Assembly: GCA_028565635.1 (NCBI GenBank)
Contig: JAOXYB010020516.1
Location: forward strand, 1-17,514
Source: Phoronis ovalis
Taxonomy: Eukaryota; Phoronida; Phoronidae
DNA: 17,514 bases
Reading direction: 5' to 3'
The position numbers were made by a program, and so were the translations under genes. The notes beneath the pieces are model-generated. The model was not told the origin of the DNA and searched no databases. It saw nothing but the letters and a program-made list of their open reading frames with translations. Each line of letters starts with the position of its first letter. Position 1 is the first letter of the stretch. Shown piece after piece: positions 10,367 to 17,514 of the stretch.

Positions 10367-12539
10367 TTGTTTTATAATGAAAACAAAAGGGGCTGAAAGT
10401 AAAATACTCCGTCTTAGTCACCCTCCAGACAGACAGACCCTAAGATGAAATAGTTTCATATATCACATCTATCTAATGTCTGCTGGCATCTATCAGAAAT
10501 CTTACATCACTATTAACTATTAATTCATCTCTCAATCTTAAAAGGGCCAGTAATGGTAACAATTCCACTTCTGGGAAATCAATAATCCTGAGACAATTAT
10601 CAATAGCTCCAAATTTTCAAGATAAATCTTAAAAAAAGTTGATAGTCATTTAGTTAACTTTCAATAAACTGCGACTAAAATTAGGAAAAACTATACTAAC
10701 AGCAATCCTATGTATTGAAAAAAAATTCTTACTGTTCTGGTAAAATCTACTTATGAATTTTATTGAAAGTTCTACAAATAAATAATATAGCAGCCACAAG
10801 ATTTTTGCCAACTTTCGACAGAAAACTAACTGAAATTGGAACCTCACATAGCAAAAAAAAAACATCTAAAATTTATTATTTCCTTATTTCTTAAAAAAAG
10901 TTATAAATCAATTGTGAAAGTTTAATATTAAAATACATGAAAATGAGACAACTACAAAATGAGGACAGATAATTTACCCAGTTTATAAAGTTTCTTGAAC
11001 CAGATGATATATCAAGGTAGTAACAGTTGAAAGAAATTCTTGGCATGATATTGATTTCTATTTTGATATAAAATGATAAGTGATATATCTTATAAAAGAA
11101 CATTTCATTAATCTTCACACATCTCATACTAATGAAGCAGTTGACTAATAATTTTCCATATATTAGCTTACATTAAACAAGAACTTCTAGCCAAACCAAG
11201 AACACGATTTCTGAGTTAAACTAGTTATTAAGCATTCACAAATCATTCAAATTACAAATCATTCAAATTACATGTCTACAGATCCAAGTAAGTAAATGGG
11301 TATTAGGCAGCACAGGAATAGACAAATGCACATCTTTTCCCTTCCTGAAGCAGCCAATCCTTGTATGAACAACCCCAGGGTACAATCCTAATTATCCTGC
11401 TGTCAAGGCAAGAAATTTGTAGTGGCAAATAGAAAGAGAGGTGCACAGCACAAAGTTTGCATGACCAAAAACAAAGATGGCATGTGTTTTCTGTAATTTT
11501 CACTGATGACTGGTTGCTACAAAGCCATTTTGTTCAGTTTACATGCATGAGTAAATCAACATGTATTTATGATTATTTTGGAAAAAAGCTGGTTAATTTA
11601 TAGAGAGAAATTAATGGCATTACAGAACACACTGGTTTAGAGAGCTGATTAATTATTTCTACCTGAGTTTTAATTACATTTGATATTAAATCTAAAATTA
11701 TGAATGCCATAAATGAAAAGATGTTATTAGCAACACTAATGTTGCATAATATAATACTATAGGGACTAGTTATACCATACAATGTTCAGGAATTACCTGA
11801 TATAAACTTGCAAGCAGTTGTTCTTGGTATGAATTAATTATATGAGTTACAGTGTAGAAAATGTTAACAGTAGCATGGGGACATGCTTGATGTCTTTAAA
11901 AAAGTATTAATTTTAATTAAAAATGTAATGCTCCAGTTTTGGTACTGTTAAGTGTTTGTTTGCTCAAATTTTGGTTTACATTAAATAACAAAATTATAAA
12001 ATGATTAAAAGCGAATTGATTTTTGCAATGATATGAAATACCATTACATTTCACAATATGAATTTGTCTACAACAAGGGGTCTGACTTTCAGTAATCTAT
12101 TTATCTATAAGGTGGAAAGAGACAATTCAACTGATAACATATTAAATTAGTACAAGTTATGCTAAGCAGCTATAACTTAAACTAGCACTATCACATTTAT
12201 AAAAATGAAATTAATCAGATTAAATTAACTATTTCATTTGCCAGTACATAATTAAATACTTGTTCAGAGCGGAAGTTTTAAAAAGTACAATTAATTATCA
12301 AATCATTTACATCAAACTAGATTGTGTTATCTTCCGTTGCATAACCAAATATATAAATATAAACTGTCACTGGAAAAACGTAAGGAATGTTTAAATTTTT
12401 TTTTCAAAAAGCTAGTTTAAGTAAGTAAGTTTCATTACTGACAACAGGCAACTCTCAATGAGACAAATTACCATTTTAAGAAACAGTCAGTCTATTTGTA
12501 TGTTTTCACTTGGGTTCACAATTTTCAAAATGTGTTTGT
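10367..12539. other. AT-rich intronic sequence with one less AT-rich block
   Basis: Mostly AT-rich sequence with no supportable gene. The block at about 11280-11480 has more G and C than its surroundings, and its minus strand is open for 66 codons from a GTG or other weak start. The product is unrecognised. It could be an old transposable-element fragment or conserved non-coding sequence. Confidence 0.35.
11239..11270 (+). repeat. Perfect 16-bp tandem repeat, two copies
   Basis: CAAATCATTCAAATTA occurs at 11239-11254 and again at 11255-11270 without mismatch. A simple local duplication. Confidence 0.9.
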
Positions 12540-12920
12540 AAAATTAAATTAGATTCTATTTAAAATTCCTTTTTCTTACAATTTCCTTCCTTATCAAAGT
12601 TTAGAAAATTTAAAACCATCCACAACTGGTGGTTGCATTAAATTGATACAGATTGACAAATGGGACACATTAACTTAATTCTGCATTATACACTACATCT
12701 GAAATTATGAATTCTTTCCAATTTATATTATTGTAAATAAGGGTAGTTATAAATTGATATGGTCTGACACATTGGAATCATTAAACTGGATTCTGCTATG
12801 TCCTGCTTTAAATAAGAAATTATACACTTTTGCAAATTCTTTTCTTGTCTAATTTAAAATTTAAATAATTGCATCTAGTTATAAATTGATACAGTTTGAC
12901 AAATATGAAATAAATCATCA
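12540..12920 (+). repeat. Degenerate ~110-130 bp tandem repeat
   Basis: The word AATTGATACAGATTGACA and its variants recur at 12641, 12752 and 12884 (spacing 111 and 132). Each is accompanied by similar downstream words such as ATTAAACTGGATTCTGC and TTTAAATAAGAAATTATACA. A further diverged partial copy seems to start near 12540. Old tandem duplications with many indels; boundaries are approximate. Confidence 0.5.
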
Positions 12921-13270
12921 GAATTTGCCCAATAGATACATTTGATATTAATATAACTATAATTAACGAGCCTGATAAGCCATCAACAACAATACAGTGT
13001 TACAATATATAGCAGAATGATAGTTTAACCAGAATAAATGAGAATAATATTCATATTTTATATCAATTTATTGCAAAGAAATTTGACTATAATCTTCGTA
13101 GATCAACTTTTTTATTAATACATATGAGAGAGTCTTAGAGAACATCATTTAATTAATGCTATTTAATAATGAGAATGTCAAGTTATCAAATCAAATAACC
13201 ATTGATTCTCCTCATTACGAACAATAATGATACTTAATTTCTTTAAACTCTCACATTTTTTATACCCAGC

Positions 13271-13437
13271 AATTCTAACTGTTGAAGAGTGAGTTTCTCT
13301 CAAAGTCAAGGGCACTCAGTTATAGTTAAGCGTTATATGCTTCAGAAATATTATTATTTCTGAAGGGTGAAAATCAACTGTGTCCTTGATAATTCAAAAA
13401 AGATTAACAGAATTATTAAAGCAATTATGACAGTTGC
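13271..13437 (+). repeat. 167-bp tandem duplication, copy 1, with hairpin
   Basis: This copy starts AATTCTAACTGTTGAAGAGT and is followed head-to-tail by a near-identical second copy. It carries a perfect hairpin with arms CTTCAGAAAT (13340-13349) and ATTTCTGAAG (13356-13365) and loop ATTATT. Compared with copy 2 it has a 4-bp insertion near 13290 and roughly a dozen substitutions. Confidence 0.9.
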
Positions 13438-13600
13438 AATTCTAACTGTTGAAGAGTTTCTCTCAAAGTCAAGGGCACTCAGTTATAGTTGAGCCTTATA
13501 TGCTTCAGAAATATTATTATTTCTGAAGCATGAAACTCAACTGTGTCCTTGATAATACAAAAAAGATTAACAAAATTATTAAACCAATTATGATAGTTGC
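13438..13600 (+). repeat. 167-bp tandem duplication, copy 2 (163 bp), with longer hairpin
   Basis: The second copy differs from the first by a 4-bp deletion and about a dozen substitutions. Its hairpin has a perfect 13-bp stem (ATGCTTCAGAAAT at 13500-13512 against 13519-13531) with loop ATTATT. The pairing resumes further out: AGTTGAG with CTCAACT, and TCAAGGGCAC (13469-13478) with GTGTCCTTGA (13543-13552, one mismatch). An 8-nt bulge lies on the left arm. The extended foldback spans about 84 nt. Confidence 0.9.
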
Positions 13601-14640
13601 TATTTAAACTGTCCCAATTTATATCAAACCAATGAATAGCTAGCAGTTACCAAATGTTTTTAAATGAGCAAGTTCAGTCAGCTACTTGCTGTGACAATTA
13701 TTAAATATCAGTTGATAGCAAAAGACACACAATAGCACACTCAACTCATATATTTCACTCAGACACTTGACAGTACCAAAACTGGATCATTGCATTTAAT
13801 AAATACATTTTTATCCCTATGATGCTGTTAACATGTAATTCATACCAAGACCAACTGTTTAGATCAGGTATCTATAATCATCTAGATAAAAGTCGGAGGC
13901 TACAGAACTTTGAAATCACTACAATAGCTGATGGAAACCCTCTTTATTGAGTAAAAACTATCCAAAAAAATAATGTTGCTAACATTTACGAAGACCAATG
14001 AGTTGTTTTTTCTGATCCTCCAGTTTCACAGGAGCCTACAAACATCTACTTGTACATTCCAGTCTAAATTTACTACTTTTGAAGCCGAACAATTTAACTG
14101 AATATTATTTAGCTTTCATACTCAGTTTAAACATAAAAAACTCACACTGTCATTTTCACTCAAAAATTTCTGATTTTTTTTTTCCCCACAACCTTTGTTT
14201 ATTCTTGTTTTGACAAAAGTACAGAAAAACCTCAACAATTCAGGACACTGCAATTTACCATTTGACAACAACAAAGTATAAAACAAACAAAGACAAGAAG
14301 GATAATTTTTTATTTTTTTATCACAGGTGACACAATTTTACTTGTATTTGCATTTATTTTTTATTTCTTAACGTTTAAAAGGGGAAATGGTCATATAACA
14401 GTTAAATGATTGATGTAAAATGACAATATAAGTATATTGGTAAAATTAAAGTAAAATTTAAATTTTATACATGTGCATGAAAAAATACTAATTTATATAT
14501 GAGTTTCATAATTATGTAAATATATATAAATGTGAAAACATTTTTTTTTAATGAAATTAATCCAAATTTTTTTATTTTTTTAAAAAATGTAAATGTTATT
14601 TTTCAGGCATAATGAAAGAGGAAAAAATATATAAACTAAC
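13601..14640. other. Intron sequence next to ARID3 exon 2, nothing firm
   Basis: AT-rich intron just downstream of the exon 2 donor. It becomes extremely A/T-rich with long T and A runs at 14330-14600. Intronic splicing or regulatory elements are possible but none is identified. Confidence 0.45.
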
Positions 14641-15159
14641 CTGTTTAAACTGTTCTTCAAATGTCCAGTGATGCGATGCCTCTGAAGCATCCTCGCTTGA
14701 TGGTGATCCTACCTGTGCGGCAGCAAATGCACGTTCCATATAAAACGCATTCAAATACTCGAGTCCCTGACGATCTTTCAAAACTGCTGGAGACAATAAT
14801 GTTTTTTTATGTCGTAGTTCATCACTGGACTTGGGCGAGCCAAGTTTTTGGGCTGCTGCTGCTATTGCAACTTGAGCAGCGACTAGTTCTTTATCACGCA
14901 AGTCCCTATAATGTTGTTCTTGTGCTTTAATACGTAGCTGCTCATGTTTTGCCAGTGCCTCTTTATGAGCTTGTAATTCGAGTTCAATTTCCTCCCGTTC
15001 TTCTCGCTCTTGCCGCTGTATTTTTTCATAAAATTCTCTGTGTGTAGGATCCATCTTAGTGGTGTCCACATTTTTAATATCTTCTTGATCTTCGCTATCA
15101 GATTTTTCTTCTATATCAGAGATGGAGCTTGTTTCTGATTCATTCAAATCCTCATTTGA
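14641..15159 (-). CDS. ARID3: ARID3 / dead ringer homologue, coding exon 2 (residues 63-235), partial gene
   Basis: This exon has 519 bp, exactly 173 codons, phase 0 at both ends. It runs from a TTTTTTACAG acceptor to a CAG followed by a GTTAGT donor. The order is: an acidic Ser/Glu/Asp stretch (about 63-95); a highly charged helical, probably coiled-coil segment rich in Glu, Gln, Arg and Lys starting at MDPTHREFYEKIQRQ (about 98-150); an alanine-rich helix (about 150-165); a Ser/Pro linker; then HHWTFEEQFKQ at the C-terminal end. The WTFEEQFKQ wording is the characteristic lead-in to the ARID of the ARID3 (Bright) and Drosophila dead ringer family, where it is followed by an LYE-type helix and the DPKRKEF stretch. 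I recognise it from the family, not from a search. ARID3 proteins bind AT-rich DNA in the nucleus and act as developmental regulators. The DNA-binding residues, the REKLES region and the C-terminus lie on exons outside the window. Confidence 0.85.
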
Positions 15160-15287
15160 CTGTAAAAAATTAACATTACCATAAATATTTTTAAAATTAC
15201 AAAATATGTAGAAATTCTATTAAACATCATTTTCTTTTAAAATGATAATTTAATATGATTTATTGATATTATAAATTGCGTTTTTAC
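15160..15287 (-). other. ARID3: ARID3 intron 1 (128 bp, phase 0)
   Basis: A short intron between the two ARID3 coding exons. On the minus strand it begins GTAAAA and ends in a T-rich tract followed by ACAG, so both ends are canonical GT-AG. Both flanking exons are in phase 0. Without splicing, the exon 1 frame reads on into the intron for 19 more codons before a stop. Confidence 0.8.
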
Positions 15288-15473
15288 CTTTTTATCCGAA
15301 TGGTCCGAGGTAGATCCAGAACCAGAGTCCCTCTCGGGTGTTTTTGAACCATGCTCAGATTGTTCACTTTCTGTAATATTTGTTTCCATAAACGCATGGG
15401 GCAAAGCCCCTTTCTGTGTTGGTGGAATGAAATTCCCTACTCCCCAACCGGGAAAGAAAGCCGGCGAAAACAT
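15288..15473 (-). CDS. ARID3: ARID3 / dead ringer homologue, coding exon 1 (residues 1-62)
   Basis: This is the first coding exon of a nuclear AT-rich-interaction-domain transcription factor. The family assignment rests on exon 2, which runs into the ARID domain. The exon starts at the ATG at 15473-15471 and has 62 codons. It opens with MFSPAFFPGWGVGNFIPP, a short hydrophobic, Gly/Pro-rich start, and continues into an acidic, Ser-rich low-complexity tail (HGSKTPERDSGSGSTSDH). The start is chosen because an in-frame TAA lies 21 bp upstream (15494-15492), no other ATG intervenes, and position -3 is G. The donor follows codon 62 (AAG, then GTAAAA) and leaves phase 0, matching the phase-0 acceptor of exon 2. 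A downstream in-frame Met (residue 29) is a possible alternative start. The 5' UTR limit and any upstream non-coding exon cannot be seen. Confidence 0.8.
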
Positions 15474-15920
15474 CACCAACAAGTTTGCCTTTTAACGCCC
15501 AAAAGTTTTTAATAATTTTCGAGTTGTAACAGAAATATCTGCCAAAACAAAATTTATAAGTTTCCCCTTAATGTTTAATTTCTAAATGTCCAACAACTTC
15601 TAACAGCAGCAGCGAACGTTTTCACATGTGCGCTGTGGGATATTTAATATAATCTGATAGCCGACACAATAGACTTCTACATTCCCGCTAATCCGTGACC
15701 TATTTGCAATAAACAACGCGTGACAGCCTGAACGAAAACAAGTCATGCATGTATGGAATTACCTACCAAACTGTCCACGCTATTGTCTTTTTTATCCATA
15801 AGGTTTTTATTTTTGTCTATCATGAAGCAAATTAAAGAATGAAAAAGTAAAGTTTGACGCGTTCTCAATAAGCGATGATCATTTAAATAAATTATCAGAA
15901 AGCGAACGATTAATGATAAT

Positions 15921-15946
15921 ATCCCATAATACATTGCCGACGGCAA
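15921..15946. promoter_or_regulatory. ZNF143/Staf-like motif overlapping a TTGCCG-A-CGGCAA palindrome
   Basis: The stretch ATCCCATAATACATTGCC (15921-15938) fits most positions of the Staf/ZNF143 consensus (a CCC-R-N-M-A-T core followed by C-M-Y-Y-R-C), with about three mismatches by eye. It overlaps a perfect odd palindrome of 6-bp arms around a central A (15934-15946). ZNF143 sites are common in divergent housekeeping promoters in animals. Both observations are suggestive only. Confidence 0.25.
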
Positions 15947-15957
15947 GCATGTTTTGA

Positions 15958-15963
15958 CACGTG
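15958..15963. promoter_or_regulatory. CACGTG E-box in the divergent promoter
   Basis: A palindromic CACGTG in the context GACACGTGAC, about 190 bp upstream of the UTP15 start codon. This is the classical site for Myc/Max and USF-type bHLH-zip factors, which in animals often control ribosome-biogenesis genes such as UTP15. Function is inferred. A 6-bp site is weak evidence, and another CACGTG occurs inside UTP15 exon 1 (16190-16195). Confidence 0.35.
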
Positions 15964-16149
15964 ACATCTACAAATATTTCTCAATTTGTTTATTAAATCG
16001 CAATTCTTTTAAAGTCGATACAGTTAAGAATACTTATGTTACGGTTGATATTATGTATTATAGTCAAATGACAGGAAAAAAAACACACAATGGCTCAAAA
16101 TATAATAAACTTAGTTTTAAATATTTTATCTTTGAGAGTACTTATCAAA

Positions 16150-16242
16150 ATGGCAGCGCCCTTCAAGAAAACCGTGGTCCAATCTTATCCACGTGTAGGA
16201 GAAAAAATAACCAGCGATACGCTATACTGGAAATCTTTAGAG
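16150..16242 (+). CDS. UTP15: UTP15 (U3 snoRNA-associated protein 15 homologue), coding exon 1, partial gene
   Basis: The 31 codons read MAAPFKKTVVQSYPRVGEK then ITSDTLYWKSLE. The pattern TYP-x-x-GEKIT-x-DTLYW is the N-terminus of UTP15, a WD40-repeat nucleolar protein of the tUTP/UTP-A part of the small-subunit processome, needed for pre-rRNA transcription and 18S rRNA maturation. In animal homologues this stretch starts within about ten residues of the initiator Met, directly before the beta-propeller. The start is the ATG in AAAATGG (A at -3, G at +4). The exon ends GAG followed by a GTAGTT donor, in phase 0. The WD repeats and C-terminal UTP15 domain lie beyond the right edge. An in-frame ATG at 16090 could add 20 residues, but the family favours 16150. 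Recognition is from memory of the family, not a search. Confidence 0.85.
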
Positions 16243-16534
16243 GTAGTTGTTAACATCAATTGTTGTTTTCTTCAAGTTTAGGAATTAAAATTCCTATCTC
16301 GATCTTGTATTAAGCATGCCTTTCCACTCCGTTAATTCCGACTTGCCGCTTTATTCCCCTTTAATCCTTTATTTCTAATAGTGTAAACTACAATCTACAT
16401 ACAATCGAATGTCGTGATACAACGCGACGATACAATAATGATAGATACATATGCCTGTAGCATAACATATACAGTTGATGCAACTGTAGAAGGTATAAGG
16501 GATTTGATTGCAAAGTATCTTTTGGAAACGTAAG

Positions 16535-16842
16535 AACACTCCCGCATATGTCATCCCCCGGGGGTACCGTAAAGAAATTCAAAAAATTTGGACTGCTACC
16601 TGCTGCTTACAGCAAATAATTTGGATTAATTTTAGGTTTGCATACATAAAACGATTTTTGGAATTTAGTTTGTATCAGTCAGTTTGCGTAAAAGTGGATT
16701 GCTACTCAAATATTTTAAAATTTTGGATTGCTACCCTTATATTTCACAAAATTTGGATTGCCACACTTATATTTCGTAAAATTGTGGATTGGGTTCCGCG
16801 GCACATCCCCATATTCAAAAAAAGCACGAGTACCGCCCTGGA
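16535..16842 (+). repeat. Degenerate ~30-bp satellite-like array with conserved ends, copy 2
   Basis: The core has units of the type TTGGATTGCTACCCTTATAT, with TGGAYT words at 16589, 16622, 16695, 16724, 16754 and 16785 (three consecutive spacings of 29-31 bp). The left flank (CACTCCCGCATATGTCATC then GGGGGTACCG) and right flank (CGCGGCACATCCCCATATTC, AAAAAAAGCACGAGTACCGC, then CCTGG) align by eye with those of the array at 5352-5670, in the same orientation, although the core units differ. It includes the palindrome CCCCCGGGGG (16555-16564). Confidence 0.55.
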
Positions 16843-17401
16843 TTTCGTCCTTGCTGGGAATGTATAAATATGGTGCATGAGGGCGCATGAATCGCAATTT
16901 CTTCCTTCAAGGTGTAATTAGTTTTATTTATACCAAAAACATAAAAGGACTATCTGTAATATTATGGATAGAAGTTTTATGTTTGTGTATAAATAAAGAT
17001 AGATTTTCCATCTCTTTCAGAATAAATTTGGGTTATTTATTGTGTTATATACCTGGCCAATGGGAGAGAACCAAACAGTATTAAAGTTAATCTTCAATCC
17101 CAGTTAGAAATTTCAATATAATTTTGTGCTATATCATTGGACTATCAATACACATCCTAGACACTGTATTACAGGCTTGGTATTTAATGGGTTGGTATAA
17201 TAATGGGTATATTTTTTAGTGTTACCTAAGTATAGACACGGTCAGGAGCTGAAGTTGGGTGGTACATCCCCATCAAAATCAAATACTCCCAGCTGTAGGC
17301 ACTATTCTTTGAGAGCATATGTCTAACCCCAATCCTAAAAAAGCATCGGGTTATATATCTGGTATAACTGGTACTTACAAAGCTTCAAAAAAATTGTTGT
17401 G

Positions 17402-17404
<3 letters not shown>

Positions 17405-17454
<50 letters not shown>

Positions 17455-17475
17455 TATGTGTATGTGTATGTGTAT

Positions 17476-17511
<36 letters not shown>

Positions 17512-17514
17512 ATA
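17405..17514 (+). repeat. Compound microsatellite (AT)23-(GTGTAT)5-(GT)13
   Basis: An AT run of 46 bases (17405-17450) is followed by five GTGTAT hexamers (17452-17481), then thirteen GT dinucleotides (17482-17507) and ATGTATA up to the window end. It may continue beyond the edge. Lies in UTP15 intron 1. Confidence 0.95.

Larger units (their letters stand above)
1..14640 (-). other. ARID3: ARID3 intron 2 (partial, at least 14.6 kb)
   Basis: The exon 2 donor is at 14640-14639 (GT on the minus strand). No minus-strand segment resembling the continuation of the ARID core was found down to base 1. In particular, a reverse complement of a FMQKRG- or KEFLDDLF-type stretch was looked for by eye and not seen. 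The simplest reading is one long intron reaching the left edge, very AT-rich and poor in CpG, holding the repeats listed separately. A very short exon could be missed by eye, and an unrelated nested gene cannot be excluded. Confidence 0.6.
15474..16149. promoter_or_regulatory. Candidate bidirectional promoter between ARID3 and UTP15
   Basis: This 676-bp gap separates the start codons of two divergently oriented genes, so it holds both 5' UTRs and presumably both promoters. It has roughly twenty CpG dinucleotides, whereas kilobases of the neighbouring intron have only a handful. It contains a CACGTG E-box (15958-15963), a 13-bp palindrome (15934-15946) and a ZNF143-like site. I see no convincing TATA box in a useful position for either gene. 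That it acts as a promoter is inferred from position and composition. Confidence 0.6.
16243..17514 (+). other. UTP15: UTP15 intron 1 (partial, at least 1.27 kb)
   Basis: The intron starts GTAGTT after GAG. No continuation of the UTP15 N-terminus into the first WD repeat is visible before the right edge. It holds a ~30-bp array element (16535-16842) and the compound microsatellite at the window end. The rest is AT-rich sequence with nothing recognisable, including the short open frames around 16887-17084. Confidence 0.7.

Noticed and set aside
14661-15071. Open frames at 14661-14930 (+) and 14883-15071 (-)
   Set aside because: They are shadows of ARID3 exon 2, whose frame is supported by the family motif, splice sites and matching phases.
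16508-16897. Open frames at 16508-16867 (+) and 16715-16897 (-) with repeated NPNF-like text
   Set aside because: Generated by the ~30-bp array inside UTP15 intron 1. No start, splice or domain evidence supports a gene.
1-17514. A new multi-gene defence, mobile or biosynthetic system
   Set aside because: Only two partial conserved animal genes are coding here. The rest is intron and repeats, and no further cassette could be supported.

Overview
The window looks like nuclear DNA from an animal, very AT-rich and CpG-poor, with spliceosomal introns, microsatellites, a minisatellite and hairpin or satellite-type repeats. The two genes are conserved across animals. The N-terminal wording of the ARID3 protein and the repeat style suggest an invertebrate, perhaps a lophotrochozoan such as a mollusc. 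That placement is a guess; only 'metazoan' is firm.

Only about 0.8 kb is coding, all near the right end. On the minus strand are the first two coding exons of an ARID3 / dead ringer transcription factor (15473-15288 and 15159-14641). They join in phase 0 and give 235 residues, ending exactly at the first residues of the ARID DNA-binding domain. The rest of the ARID domain is not in the window, so the following intron runs from 14640 to the left edge and is at least 14.6 kb. On the plus strand, 676 bp from the ARID3 start codon, begins UTP15, a WD40 subunit of the small-subunit processome; only its first 31-codon exon (16150-16242) is present. The two genes are head to head, and the CpG-richer gap is a candidate shared promoter.

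The large ARID3 intron holds several repeats: a long imperfect hairpin that looks like a MITE (about 2020-2155); an array of degenerate ~32 bp units with recognisable ends (5352-5670); a 49-bp minisatellite of eight copies flanked by poly-C tracts (6925-7508); a 65-nt hairpin (10302-10366); a degenerate ~110-130 bp repeat (12540-12920); and a 167-bp tandem duplication carrying a perfect-stem hairpin in each copy (13271-13600). A second member of the ~30-bp array family lies in UTP15 intron 1 (16535-16842), and the window ends in a compound AT / GTGTAT / GT microsatellite.

No RNA genes, CRISPR arrays or complete transposase or reverse transcriptase genes were seen. The remaining open frames are short, AT-driven or repeat-driven, and I do not consider them genes. 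I found no convincing new multi-gene system. The items most worth checking are the dispersed array element, the duplicated hairpin and the divergent promoter.
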